Assembly: GCA_015680685.1 (NCBI GenBank)
Contig: MNCI01030643.1
Coordinates: forward strand, 506,952-570,951
Direction of reading: 5' to 3'
DNA length: 64,000 nucleotides
Origin: Gnetum montanum
Taxonomy: Eukaryota > Streptophyta > Gnetopsida > Gnetales > Gnetaceae
Shown: piece by piece, positions 47,106 through 59,539 of the stretch
Layout of the letters: the number at the start of each line of letters is the position of its first letter
Position numbering within the stretch: the first letter of the stretch is position 1
Translations under genes and position numbers: made by a program
The notes under the pieces: generated by a model
Database searches by the model: none
Seen by the model: the letters and a program-made list of their open reading frames with translations, nothing else
Told to the model about the DNA's origin: nothing

Positions 47106-49299
47106 CTATATATAAATTTTTTTTACAAAAAATAAATGCAAGTAGTTGCAATATATATAAAATGTAAAAGGAAAAAGCAGTGAAATGCAAAATTTCAAAA
47201 AAGTAGAATTTAAAACTAAATGATTAATAAAACCACCTTACCAAAGTCAGGACTCAAGTAAGGATTACTAAAATTAGAACTGGGAAATGAAGGTTTGGAA
47301 TTTTAGTAATGAAAATTGCCATTTAAATTGGAAGCAGAGGTTTCAATATAAGAATTTACATTCAATAAAAAGTAAAGCAAACCAAAAAAGTTGGAAGGAT
47401 TTAAATTGAATAGTCTTGAATTCCAAGACTTAATGAAAATATAGCAATTAGTAAATGTAAATTTTCCCTAATCTATTCATGTTGCTGTGAGTCTATCACT
47501 GCTGGTGGTGCCCACTGTTGGGTGAGAAGACCCTGATTGTTGCCAAAAAGAGGGAAAGAGAGAGATCTGTTCCACCATCAACTGCCACCATTCACAATTA
47601 TTGCGTGGTGTTCACATGCTTGCAGCATCTCTCTCACTACTCTTGTTGACCACTATCTACAGCAAGCAGAAAAACTTCGTTTCACTACTCTTGTTGACCA
47701 CTATCTACAGCAAGCAGAAAAACTTCATTTGTTTAGGGATGAAACCTTGCTGACAGGATGGACTACCATCATTGGTTGTCATTGGCATGCATTGCCCGTT
47801 GCCATTTGTTGGGAAAGGGAGAGAGAGAAAGATGTTTTCACCATCTCGTCTGCCACATGCACTACCATTGTCATTGATCACTTGTAACGTCGTTGGGTTG
47901 TGCTACCACCGTCATATGCTTCTGATGCACCGTGGGCTAAGAGAGAGAGGGAGCAATTCCATGCATCATTTGCATTGCCATGCACCCTACCGTTGGTGGT
48001 AGAAAACCTCAAGATGCCATCTACCATGCATGCTCACTTGCAATTGCTTACTTATCACAGTGAGTGTCTAGTCAAATTGTCACACATCGCCTAAGGTGGC
48101 CACTTGCTACCATTGTTGGAGTGGACACCTTGCATTATCATCTACCATCGTCATTGTCACATCACGTGTGCCGCAACTACTAAGAGAAAGAAGAGAGGAA
48201 CCTTCCGCTGCAGTTTGCGTGCATTAGCAATGCACCGCCTACCACCATCACGTGTCCCTAACACATGAGTACTATTTGCATTACTGCAGACATGCAACAG
48301 CAACTATTGTCATCTAAGAGCCTACTACATTGATCGCTTGTTGCTAACGCATGGTTAATGCTACACATAGTTCATGTTACGTAGTTGTTTGACGTGCATG
48401 CTGTGGTTGCTTGACACGCAGCCGCCACACTACAACGCACCCCGCCAGAGAGAGGGGAGGCCAATGTATCCTACTTCTTCTTGCAACTTTTTTGACCACT
48501 GTCTACAACATGCCCTCGTCGAAGAGAGGAGAGGCTAGCTGATGATTCTGGTTGCTGCTTCCTACCTAAGGAAGGGGAGGTCCCATCTCCTCTATCAATT
48601 GTAGACCACCATCTTTTATAGCCGCTCCCACATTGATGTGAATGCCCACGTCCCATGTCTGCCACTACCGCACGTAACTCTCATAATGCCCAGACATAAC
48701 TCCCACCACACTACCCATATTAACATAACCACCACCACATTCTCTACTCACGTCGATTACGCCACCTCTATAGTTGTCATGTCCACTTCCCCATGTTCTT
48801 TGTTTCTCGTTTTTGGTAATTATGGGTGATTTAGTCCATTTGAAAACTGAAATTACATTCATAAATAATTGTTATATGATAGCTTTGAAATTCATTTGAA
48901 CTTGTTTAGTAGAAAAAGTAATCAAAATCATGAAGCACATGGGTTGTTGGACACAATTCTTTTTTATTTTTGTGAAAAATAGCAATAACAAAACAAATCC
49001 CATTTGCAAAATATAAAAATATAGGTACGTGTCCTTATGTAGGGTCTCTGTAAAATCTTAGAAATTTTGCAGATCAATTACTAGCATTCTGTATTAGTGT
49101 TGATATTGTTGATCATGGCCATGTGCCTAACATGGGTTAGGTTACATCAACAAATGCTAAAACGTTTTTTACATGGGTATGGCTTGTTATTGCAAAAGAT
49201 TTCAAGATGATAAAATATATTGGGTAGGCATGTATCGAGAATCATGATTTCAGTGAATTATATTAAAAGTTCCTAAAAATATACTTAAATCTATTAATT
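47106..49299. other. Intergenic sequence left of NRT2
   Basis: No gene recognised. ORFs at 47537-48094 and 48638 are short and of unclear meaning. Contains the 48-bp direct repeat listed separately. AT-rich again from 48840 to 49300. Confidence 0.5.
47635..47726 (+). repeat. 48-bp direct tandem repeat, two units
   Basis: Units starting CACTACTCTTGTTGACCACT at 47635 and 47683 are identical over about 44 bases, indicating a recent duplication. Confidence 0.92.
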
Positions 49300-50271
49300 T
49301 CTTTCTTAAAAATAAGGCTTATTACTATAAAAATCAGCGCCGACTCAACTTGAGTTGGACAAAATTTCTGATCCGACGATTAATTGAATCGACAAATAGG
49401 TAATTTACCGCCGATTTAGAAAACTACGATCCCTGGTGCGTTTCAAGATTCCCTCGTGTTGTGATATCTTGGGATACGTCAACAGAGGGTTTTCATATAT
49501 AGGTGGTGAGGTGGAAAAACGGGGGCGACCGACAAAACTGAGAGCGATCGGATACGAAATGATGGGCCTAAAGTTTTAGGTTTGGTGGCCCCGTGAATAC
49601 GAGGCGGTGATTGTTTCAACTAAATAAATTAAATCGCTTTCTTTGACTTCGAATTGAGTAAATAACTATTTTCGGCGACACAAGAAAGCACAGGTAAATC
49701 GCTCATAATATAATAACAAAAACTTGAAGAGCCGTCGATTGATCGTATCCCAGATTGAAGGGCATCGGAGGCGCCGCGTCGGGACGAAGCGCGGATTGGA
49801 TTCGCGTAAGGTCAAAGACTCACAGGCCACGTGCATTACGTCACAGCCTTATCCAGCCACTGCATCGCCGTGGAAAATGGAAACAAAGACGGTACAAGCA
49901 CTTAAGCGAGCAACGTGGCCACCGCTCTGGTTCGCTGGTAGAATCTTTGACGTTCATTCTGGAATCAACAACACTACGTTGCCCTGCCTTGTATTGCGCT
50001 GCGGCCCGTGACTTGACTTTGCAAGACAACGAATAAAATGGCCAACTTGCTGGTCTATATTCACTACATCGGCCGGGCCCGGCCAGCGAATATTCGAAGG
50101 CCCTGCCAGCCCTTCCATGATATGATAGGACCGGATGCTTCAGTCTAAGGTTCTTCACTGCAACCCAAACCCCCAACCAAGACCACAAGAGTGTTACGAC
50201 GGCACGGCTCTTCTTAAGAGCGCCTCAGCCGCACTGCCTTCACGCCCAAATCACCCCAAATAAGCAAAACC
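49300..50271 (+). promoter_or_regulatory. NRT2 upstream region
   Basis: GC content rises towards the gene. A weak TATA-like TATATTCA lies at 50056, about 215 bp before the start codon. A 6-bp inverted repeat, GCTCTT and AAGAGC around CTT (50207-50221), lies 50 bp before the start, probably in the 5' UTR. I see no clear nitrate-response element. Confidence 0.35.
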
Positions 50272-51923
50272 ATGGCGCAGGCGGCAGCGGCGGAGCAAAT
50301 GGGCAGCTTCGCAGTGCAAGCAGGGGCCGCAGAGGCAGAGGCAGAGGCAGAGAAGAAGCAGAAATTCGCATTGTCCGTGGACTCGGAGAACAAAGCGACG
50401 GAGTTTCGCATATACTCGGCGGCGTTCCCGCACATGCGGGCGTTCCACTTGGCCTGGTTCTCCTTCTTCGTGTGCTTCACCTCCACATTCGCAGCTCCGC
50501 CGCTGATCCCCATAATCCGGGACAACCTGGACCTCACCAAGACGGACATCGGCAACGCCAGCATCGGCTCCGTCTCCGGCTCCATATTCGCGCGTCTCAT
50601 GATGGGGGCGCTCTGCGACACGGTGGGTCCCCGCTACGGGTGCGCGTTTCTGATAATGCTCGCCGCTCCCGCCGTGTTCGCCATGTCTCTGGTGTCGGAC
50701 GCCACCGGTTTCGTGATGGTACGTTTCGTGATCGGATTCAGTTTGGCCACGTTCGTGTCGTGCCAGTTCTGGATGAGTTCCATGTTCACTTCCAAGATCG
50801 TGGGCCTGGCCAACGGCGTGGCCGGAGGATGGGGGAACATGGGCGGCGGAGCCACGCAGCTCATCATGCCTCTCGTCTACGATCTCATCCACCGTGCCAT
50901 GCACTCCCCGCGTTTCACGGCCTGGAGAATCGCCTTCTTCGTGCCCGGAACGTTCCACATCATCATGGGACTGGCGGTTCTGGTGCTGGGGCAGGACCTT
51001 CCCGACGGCAACTACGCGGCCCTGCACAAGAAGGGCCACAAGCCCAAGGACGGCCTCTGCCCCGTCATCAAGACTGCCGTCTCCAATTACCGTTCCTGGA
51101 TTCTGGCTCTCGTGTATGGATACTGTTTCGGCGTGGAGCTCACCGTGGATAATATCATTGCCGAGTATTTCTACGACAGGTTCAACCTGAATCTGTCCGT
51201 GGCCGGCACCGTGGCCGCGACTTTTGGTTTGGCCAACATCTTCTCGCGCCCCGGAGGAGGCATGCTTTCGGATTTGGTGTCCAAGAGATTGGGCATGCCA
51301 GGGCGACTGTGGGCATTGTGGACGGTACAGACAACAGCTGGTATTCTGTGTATCATTCTGGGCCGCGTGGGCAACCTGGGCGCTGCCATCGCAGTTATGA
51401 TCGTCTTCTCCATCTTCGTTCAGGCCGCCTGCGGTCTGACCTTCGGCGTCGTCCCCTTCGTCTCCAGAAGGTAAGAATTTCGAGTTACCAAATTTTTGAA
51501 ATTGAAATTGATTAAGCTTGACGAGATATATTTGTTGGATTGTGTGCACTGCACTGCAGGGCTCTGGGCATCGTGTCGGGCATGACTGGCGCCGGCGGCA
51601 CTTTGGGCGGAGTGATAACGCAGTACGCATTCTTCACGGGGACGAGCTACCCCTACCAAGACGGCATCACGTACATGGGCATCATGATCGTGTGCTGCAC
51701 TCTGCCGGTGATGCTGATTTGGTTCCCGCAGTGGGGCGGCATGTTCTGCGGCCCCTCGTCCAAACCCCATCACGATGAGAAGTACTACTACAACACCGAG
51801 TGGTCTCAGCACGAGCAGCTGCAAGGTTTCCACGTTCACGGCGAACTGTTCGCCGAGAATTCTGTGAGCGAGCGAGGCCGGTATCATAAACCAACCAATG
51901 ACGCCTCAGTCGGGTCAGCTTAG
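50272..51923 (+). CDS. NRT2: High-affinity nitrate transporter, NRT2/NNP family
   Basis: Exons 50272-51470 and 51560-51923 give 520 residues, normal for NRT2. These plasma-membrane proteins of the major facilitator superfamily take up nitrate with protons; most plant members work with a small partner, NAR2/NRT3. Visible features: an Ala/Glu-rich cytosolic start, about twelve hydrophobic segments, the MFS motif [12 protein letters not shown] (residues 112-123), the first nitrate/nitrite-porter signature [11 protein letters not shown] (186-196), and the second, [16 protein letters not shown] (406-421). Arg108 and Arg326 (FSRPGGG) correspond to the two substrate-binding arginines of bacterial NarK. 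The C-terminal tail is hydrophilic and His/Tyr-rich. The ATG has a good context (ACCATGG), and no stop or frameshift is seen. NRT2 is a multigene family, so no orthologue number is given. Confidence 0.96.
51471..51559 (+). other. NRT2: Intron of NRT2 (89 nt)
   Basis: GTAAGA at the 5' end and CACTGCAG at the 3' end. It splits an Arg codon in phase 2 and joins VPFVSRR to [10 protein letters not shown], which agrees with the conserved NRT2 sequence. A branch-point-like TTGATTAAG lies inside. Confidence 0.93.
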
Positions 51924-52084
51924 GCTGATTTTTTTAAGCACAAAAGTAGTTGCGAAGAAGGATGCGCCTACTCCGTTTCCACGCACTCTTTTTTAAATGA
52001 AAAGGAATGTAACATATGTCCATTGCGTGCAGTTTACTTGCATACCAATTCGCTTAAGTGGAAACTCGAAAGTAGTTGACGTTA
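51924..52084 (+). other. NRT2 3' flank, probable 3' UTR
   Basis: AT-rich sequence directly after the stop. No canonical AATAAA; AAATGAAA near 51996 is a weak candidate polyadenylation signal. Confidence 0.4.
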
Positions 52085-52620
52085 AAACGGTGCTAGAATG
52101 GATGCACACGGATAGCGTACGCACATGAAGGTAGAATGCGAATTGTGTGGTTGTAATATCGCATACTAAAAATCTCAGACATACTAAAAAAATCTCAGAC
52201 ATACTAAAAAAATCTCAGAGGACGCTAGCGTACACACATGAAGGTAGAATGCGAATTGTGTGGTTCTAAAAATCTCAAAGGACGCAGAATGCGAATTATG
52301 TGGTTCTAATATCGCATACTAAAACTCTCAGACATACTAAAAATCTCAGAGGACGCTAGCGTACGCACATGAAGGTAGAATGCGAATTGTGTGGATTTCT
52401 AATATCCCATACTAAAAATCTCAAAGGATGCACACATATGAAGGTAGAATGTAAATTGTGTGGTTCTAATATCGTGTACTAAAAATCTCACAGGACGCAG
52501 TAGTCAAACTAAAAATCTCAGAGGACACACATACACATATGGAGGTAGAATGTGAATTGTGTGTTCTAATATCGCGTACTAAAAACCTCACAGGACGCAG
52601 TAGTCAAACTGTGCGTTATG
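52085..52620 (+). repeat. Minisatellite downstream of NRT2, about 100-bp unit
   Basis: About six irregular units contain GAAGGTAGAATGCGAATTGT, TCTAATATCGCATACTAAAA and ATCTCAGAGGACGC. Units differ by internal deletions and short local duplications. Confidence 0.88.
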
Positions 52621-53919
52621 TGTGTGAGAGTGACGGAAATAGGTGAAAATGACATGGAAAGAGAATTAACGTTAATTTGGTAGGCCTTTTTTAAATATTG
52701 CTTCTTCACGCTACTTTACACAATATTTTATATGTACCTCTTGTTTTTCGACCAACGCTACTTTACACAATATTTTATATGTACCTCTTGTTTTTCGACC
52801 AACTCTCAATGACAAACCATGGAAAACTGGATGTTCCAGTTGGAGACCTCACTGTCAAAGATGGATCACTGCTAACGGTAAATGGTTTCGATTTGTATTA
52901 CCATGCTGTCCCGGTGCTCTTACTATTTTGTGAAACCCAAAAGAAAAAAAAAACATTCTAAGTTTCTGATCATGTTTTTTGGTTTTCCGCGATTCAAGCT
53001 CCAGTGACGTTTCAAGTCCGTACATTAGCGAAAAACGCACAGCTTTTTTGCCTTGTGTGCCATGACCAGCATTATGCAAGACTATAAACTTTAGATTATG
53101 CAAGACTATAAACTTTAGATTAGCATTGCATCGCAACGCATCCCACTGCCATGTGGATAGGACATGACACCCTAAAATGGAAATGCTGTGTTATGTTGTT
53201 CTGATAATTCAAACAGGTTTCTTCAGTTTTCTGTTTCCGTTAATGTTTCTCGTTGTACCATCTTAACATTTGTTACAATTCGCTGCATCCCTTGGCATAT
53301 GATTGCTTTCCGTTGACAACCAAGCAAAGGTAACTTGGAATTTAAATGAACACACATCTTAACGTAATATACTGATAGCACGAAAAATAAAATAAGGCAT
53401 TCTATTTGCGGCAACCTGAATAGGGTTTTTTGACATGTAAAACTTTTTTCTAAAACCTAATAACGATTTTAACATGGGTGGTAAAAGAAGTCAAAAGTAA
53501 TTCAGAATCTTCAAAATAAGTAAACCATTCCTTCTTTTCCTATTAATTTACTATTATTTGGTGAGTATACAACCAACATCATAAACATATTGGCCTAAAG
53601 GTGTTTTTCTAAGCATATTAAATTACCTTGCCCTAAAAAATTACTATTATTTGGTATATTATCCATAGTTCTTTATCATGTTAGTTCTTAGTTGAAATTT
53701 CCTTTTTATTTTTCAACATAGTATGCAATAGCAATATTTAATTTTCTACTTTTTATTCTAAGATTTAAAAGGTGCAATGAAGATGGACATATATAGTCTT
53801 TGAAATCAAACTTAACATAATTATTGCTAAGGAAAAGATAACAAAAATCTCATACCAAAGAATTGTTTCTTATCATGTTACATTATAGTTTGAATATTGT
53901 ATCTCATCTACTTACAAAT
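52551..53919 (+). repeat. Segmental duplication, copy 1 (NRT2 3' flank)
   Basis: Matches 62021-63416 in the same orientation with scattered substitutions and a few indels. It starts in the last minisatellite unit and ends at CTTACAAAT. It contains a short open stretch (52802-52900) that is disrupted in copy 2. No gene is recognised. Confidence 0.9.
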
Positions 53920-54366
53920 AATTAGATACATGAACAAACAACAATTATTATAGTAAGTATCATCATCATGATCATAATCCTAGCCTTTCCCCAATAATAT
54001 GAGGTTGGCTATATAAGTTCTCTTTCAACATTTTCCTTTACAAAGAACTAAATATTTGTTTATTAACAATTTCTTTAAATCATATTACTATAAGCATCAC
54101 CATTATCATCCTAACCTTGCTCTAAACAAAATAGGGTTTGCCTATATTTATTGTAAGCATGATTAGCAAAAGACATATTTATAACACTAAGCATATACTT
54201 ACTCTTTGAGGTCTAATATCGAACATAAAAACATTTCTTCAATGTCTTTTTCCCATAATTAAATTTAACTTATGAACATTGTTATGTGTAATTATTTTGA
54301 AAGTGTGCCTACACTAAAAGGGATACATATATAAAAGGAAAATGTGCTATGTAATTGATCTTGAAT
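53920..54366. other. AT-rich sequence, no gene seen
   Basis: Nothing recognisable. Confidence 0.5.
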
Positions 54367-54491
54367 AATGAGGTGTTAGTCTAGCGGTAAGACTCTTGAT
54401 TTGAAACCAAGAAATCATAGGTTCAATTCTGGTGGACAATGCTAAGTTAAAAAGTTATAATTAGACTATATATCTTGGGGTGTACCTATAT
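54367..54491 (+). mobile_element. tRNA-derived SINE-like element, copy 1
   Basis: Begins AATGAGGTGTTAGTCTAGCG, where TAGTCTAGCGG resembles a pol III A box. GGTTCAATTCTGG about 35 bp later resembles a B box. A shared non-tRNA body follows, ending TATCTTGGGGTGTACCTATAT. The copy at 57422 matches over the whole length. Confidence 0.7.
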
Positions 54492-56629
54492 TACAATCAT
54501 TTTGAGCTCTATTTATTGAAATAGAGTCTTCTTTAATAAAAAGAGGGAAAAATATATAGACACAAATATCTTCTCTTCTATAACTTGATTAAAGCTTATA
54601 AGTGTTGTTACTAAAAATCACTTATTTACTAAATGCTTAACTTTGCAACATTATGAATTAGTTGAAGAAACTATGTAAAATTAAATAGGATCTACTAATG
54701 TTCTTTAGCATTAATAAAAGTTATACATCTCTAAAATAAAAATACTAAATTTTTTTAAAGCTAAGATAAAGGTAAAAAAGATATTTCTGTTACAAACAGT
54801 ATTATATCATTTTGTACTACATTTAACATACTATAAACTCATTAAAAATGATAAAAAATGGTTATGATGAGTTTTAAAAGTCTTTATAGAAGATGGGAAC
54901 TTTATTTTCCACGAGATAATGTGTTAAACTTCTCCATCTGGCCGAATCCCTGGAATACTGCAACATTGCGTACCAATGAGAACGAGATTGTTAGAACCAT
55001 AGAATAAATAATAATGAAGCATTGGAATTAGTGGCTTAACATCATTACCACACCTTTCAGCCACGTAAGAATTCAAGATTCCCACATTAATAAGTTTACG
55101 GGATATTCATGTGGTTATTGTCGGGCCATGTACTTGGAACGGAATTGGTTGTCGGGCCATGTACTTGGAACGGAATTGGCTTCAAAACCAAGCCTGGAGG
55201 TCACATTGTAAGTAAAATATCATAAATTAGATTCGCCTGCGTAGCGGCTTAGAAGGGACCGCTAATCAAAAGTGGTACTTTAATTGCCAGTGGGTCATAA
55301 AATCCCTTGAAACCTGGAAGCAGCTATGGAAACTCCGTCAAATTAAAAACAAAATGACATCGCGTACTTCATTTTGGGAGGACACGAGGCAGAGCGAGAG
55401 AGATACAAACAACTTCTAAATGGTCCCATTGCGGTGCGTATCCGTGAAAGAAGACAACATGTGGATTTTTAATTTTTCATTCATACAAGAAGCAGCAGGA
55501 GAAGGAAAAAGGAAACAGCACTTGTTTATGTAATAGGTCATAATAATATGTATGAGAAAGCAACGGAAGAGTGAGGTTCACGTTACGTGAGCGAATAAAT
55601 ATATACAACTTGGCAACGCTAGAGCGTGTCTGATTGGCCAAATTGTACAGCTAGGCGCCCCTTCTCATTTTGCTGCTCTTCGGCTTTCCTGGGCTCAAAA
55701 TTATATAGAATGGAAAATGGGATCGGATCACGTTAAAAATTATATAGAAGATTGGAGAATTGGATAGAATCAGATAATGTAGTAGAAAGAATAGTTGATT
55801 GTTTTTGTTGGGATAAGATGATGATAATAGTAAAATAAAATTAAGAACAAATCATATTTCTGTTTTTTTAGTTTTCTGTGACAGCTAGGTTTGATTAGAA
55901 TGAAAATTCAAATATAAAAATTTTATTTTCTAAATAAATAAATAACATGTTAAACTTAAAAAATTAACCGCAAAATATTACTATATTTCTGTTTACATAT
56001 CCCATTCAGTCTGATTTTCATTCAGTTTCCTTAATAAATTGTCATAGTCAGATTTCACAAACTCATATCTATCTCAAAACTCCAAGTTGATGGTAGGTGG
56101 CTGCCATCAACTCCAATGCCAGTGTAGAACAAGTAGCAGGCCAAAATTTCGATGCCTGCCTGACGCCTCTTGTGATATCATCCTATGTGGTCTTGTGGTA
56201 CGTGTATGCGATGTTATCCGCAAATAGCAACCAAGTTTTCATGTTTGCAAAGTTCCCTCATTTTATTCTTGACTTTGGAAAAAGGTGCTCTTGTGACAAT
56301 GCTATCTACCTTGAGTTAGAAGGGAAAAAGAAAAATTAAGTAAACTAATTTAGTGTAAACGTAAAATTGCTATTTGAAGATTATAGCGTAATTTATTACT
56401 CATAATCTCTTAGGTGATTGCATTTGAGTACAATTATGTGCTGAATATCATACTTTTCTAAGTTTATATTTAAATAAGAAAAATTTAAATTTAAAATGTA
56501 CATTCTTAGTAGTGCACTTAAAATCAAATCTGAATTTTTAGTTATATAGTGAATCCTCATTGATTTATTAGACAACATTAACTTTAAAATTTCTTTCACA
56601 ATTATTTCATGACTTATTATTGCCTATCA
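54492..56629. other. AT-rich intergenic sequence
   Basis: A 31-bp tandem duplication (TTGTCGGGCCATGTACTTGG...) lies at 55118-55179. An unrecognised 80-codon ORF at 56097-56339 has no supporting signal. No other feature was seen. Confidence 0.5.
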
Positions 56630-56692
56630 AAATTGAACCTATGACCAAGGTTTTCTAGACCAAGACATATACTCTTAAGCTAACACCTCATT
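56630..56692 (-). mobile_element. tRNA-derived SINE-like element, partial copy
   Basis: On the minus strand it reads AATGAGGTGTTAGCTTAAGA and then GGTCATAGGTTCAATTTT, i.e. A-box and B-box regions. The downstream body is not recognisable. Confidence 0.55.
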
Positions 56693-57421
56693 AAGTAATC
56701 CAAGTATACATGCTATGAGTTTTGAAAACGTAGTTAAGAAAAACACATTGTTTTTCCTACATTTGAAATAAATCAATCAAATTTGTAACTATAATATGTC
56801 TACTATTTTTAATGTGCTCAAATGCAAGACTTTGTATGAAAATGTGGTGTTCATCTCCAATGTTATTTACATTATAGAGTCCATATATTTTTTATTTATT
56901 GGATTCATATTTGTTACAGCCAATGATCAAGCATGTTATAATAGACAATAGTGGCTACCATTACATAAGTAAGTACTCCACCCCTTATCCCACTCTTCCA
57001 CTTATCCCACTTCAAAGAGCCTATACGACTAATACTCTATGCCTTTTGTTATTGCTTTCTAACCAATTTCACAACTCCATGATGGAAACAAATGGCAGCT
57101 CTTTATAGCTAGATATTTAAACTTCTCTTCTATTCTTTCTTGTTGTAATCGTTATCCTTCATTGAACCAATGCTTATCTTTGCCGCTACTTGGCTACACC
57201 TCTTGTGATAGTCGTCATAGTCATTGCTTGTCAATGTTGCTATAGCTACCTTGTTGCTAGTCAACCTTTTAGTTTCCATAGCTCTCAATCTTTCACACTT
57301 GTAGCTAGGGTGTGAATTCAAGTGTAGTTTCCTCATGAGTATGTTCAAGGAAAGAAATTCTAAAGAGGTATCTAGCTCAAGCAACATTATCATGGTCCAA
57401 TTCATGTCAAATAGTTTCTAA
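56693..57421. other. AT-rich sequence, no gene seen
   Basis: ORFs on both strands are short and without motifs. Confidence 0.5.
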
Positions 57422-57546
57422 AATGAGGTGTTAGCATAGTGGTAAGACTCTTGATTTGAAAGCTCCAAGTCATTAGTTTGATTCTGATGGACAATGTTGA
57501 GTTATAAAGTTCTAATTAGATTATATATCTTGGGGTGTACCTATAT
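57422..57546 (+). mobile_element. tRNA-derived SINE-like element, copy 2
   Basis: AATGAGGTGTTAGCATAGTG start, B-box-like GTTTGATTCTGATGG, and the same body ending TATCTTGGGGTGTACCTATAT as copy 1. Confidence 0.7.
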
Positions 57547-57719
57547 AACAAGTATTTCAAGATTCCAGCACCCAAATAATTTCTAAAATGATTTGACTTA
57601 TTGACTATTAATGAGAATAAGTTTAGTGGGCATTTCTATATTGTAAATTTGTAAGGCACTTGATTGGTAAATGGCATGAATAAGGTAGGATTCCTTCCAT
57701 AGAATTTGAAATTTTATCT

Positions 57720-58640
57720 TTTGAAAGACATGTTTAGAATTATAGTATAAGAACTTATCCACGTATTTAAGTTCTAGATGCTTAATTTTATTATCATTTC
57801 ATTCATTAGAGTAGGCCTTATGGACCTCATTATGCATGAAGGCAACAATACTATTCTCATTTAGCAAATTCAAATTCATTAAGCATTTTTTAAGGGTTAG
57901 AGCTAGATGAAGGTCAAGCTCGTATGTAGTAGTCAATGTTTTCAACCTATATAGGTAATTTGAATAGATTTCCACATACAATTTCATAGGAAGTATATCC
58001 TATAGAAAGATTCCATGTGATGCAATATGACTAGAGGGCATCATTAAGCTTACAATTATAGTCTTTCCTATAAAAATTGATGATTCTAATTAGGATATTA
58101 GTAATTTCCCTATTTGTAACTTCTATTTGACCATTGACTTGGAGGTAATAAGATGTAATTAGTTTGTGTTTAATCCTCAAGTGCTACATTAGCCTCTTGA
58201 AGTGATCCCTATAAAGTCTATCCCATTATCTAAAATTAAGGATTGCAACATGCCAAATTGATTTACAATGTGCAACTTAATGAATTTATTAATTGTGACT
58301 ACCATGTAGTTTATTACTCTAGTTGCTTCTACCCATTTCATCCAATAATCAACAACAACCAAGATGTAAGCTTTTCCATTTGACATAGTTGAGATGAGAC
58401 CCTTCAAGTTAATGTGTCATATATCAAATATCTCTAGTAGTTGAATCCCTTGAGGCCCCTCAAATCTAGTTGCCACATGATCATCTTCTTCATATCAATT
58501 ACATGCCTTTGCAAATCTATGCATGTTCCATAATAAGGTGAATCAAAAGTATCTAGCTATAAGGATCATTATAACATCCTTAGTCTAGGAACCTTTTACT
58601 ACATTTGTATGTTTATCTTTCTGTGAATTTGAATCCTTCA
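57720..58640 (-). pseudogene. Ty3/gypsy integrase remnant (minus strand)
   Basis: On the minus strand, 58407-58189 gives an integrase core stretch (GKAYILVVVDYWMKWVEA, then VNQFG and LILDNGIDF), and 58100-57970 gives DALWAYCITWNLSIGYTSYE-like sequence of the core end. The remnant at 27850-28476 is related. It is frameshifted and has stops. The E solo LTR lies just to its right. Confidence 0.75.
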
Positions 58641-58711
58641 TCTTTTGCTTGTTATTATTTGTTTGTTTGCCTATTAAGCTTGCTATGCCTGCATATAGTT
58701 GTATTTATATA

Positions 58712-59539
58712 TGATGGGATGTGATATCGCATGGGCTGCAATATCATGTATGCAATATCACATCTTCCCTTGCGATATCGCGTATGCGATATCGTAGTGT
58801 GCCATCAAATCTATAAATAAGAGGTGGCTCTCCCTTGTTTCTCATTCTAGGCCTTGACCGTAGGGAAACTTGGCAGTTTTACCTCTCTAGAGATAGAATA
58901 ATTTCCATGTGCCCACAGTAGGAGCTCCAAAGTCAACAGATCTTTATTTGAGCAAATATTGTACCTAAACACAAGTTTGTGTACGGAAATAAAGACCAAC
59001 TTCTTGGATAAACCTTGTAGTGCATGGAATAGGCTAAATAGGACTTTATTTACTATTATTTATTGTTTACCATTTAAATGCTTTATTAGTTCATTAAATC
59101 TCTCTCAACCCTTCTCTCCTAGTTAAGTGCATTCAGTACGACCGCTTCGAGCATGTGCGTTACGCTTGGTGATCCCAACAACGACTAGCGTTTGGTAACC
59201 AAGGTTGCATTGGTTCAGGGTGTGAACGGTAAGTGGGAACAGATACTGATGCTAGGTTAATTAAGGCTTAGTTAGTTAGTTAAAGTTAGTTAATTAGTCT
59301 CTTCACCCTTCACCTCATCAGCATAGGAGATAAAACAGAAAAGACATAAAAATCATATACCTCAGACTTACTTAACCATACAATCATGAAAACTACAAGT
59401 AAGTCTAGGAAGACAACGAATGATTAACCTTAAGTGTTTCATAAGGTATGTAGGCACTTAGTTTGTGGAGTTCAACCAGATCGCGTGTGCTACGCTCATA
59501 TTCGTATGGTTGAGTGTAGGGGTACCTCGCCACTCATCA
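58712..59539 (+). mobile_element. Solo LTR of element E
   Basis: Starts TGATGGGATG, ends CACTCATCA, flanked on both sides by ATATA (58707-58711 and 59540-59544). No internal sequence adjoins it. It contains GATATC palindromes and TATAAATA before 58820, and shares the terminal block GGTACCTCGCCACTCATCA with 29272. Confidence 0.88.

Noticed and set aside
47537-48094. Overlapping ORFs left of NRT2
   Set aside because: They are created partly by the 48-bp direct repeat and show no motif, start context or splice structure.
50251-51630. 459-codon open frame on the minus strand
   Set aside because: It lies exactly antisense to NRT2 exon 1 and arises from the high GC content. It spans the intron and has no family motifs.
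54380-54440. Possible true tRNA gene
   Set aside because: A- and B-box-like blocks are present, but the cloverleaf has mismatched stems and the block recurs with a non-tRNA tail, so it is better explained as a SINE-like element.
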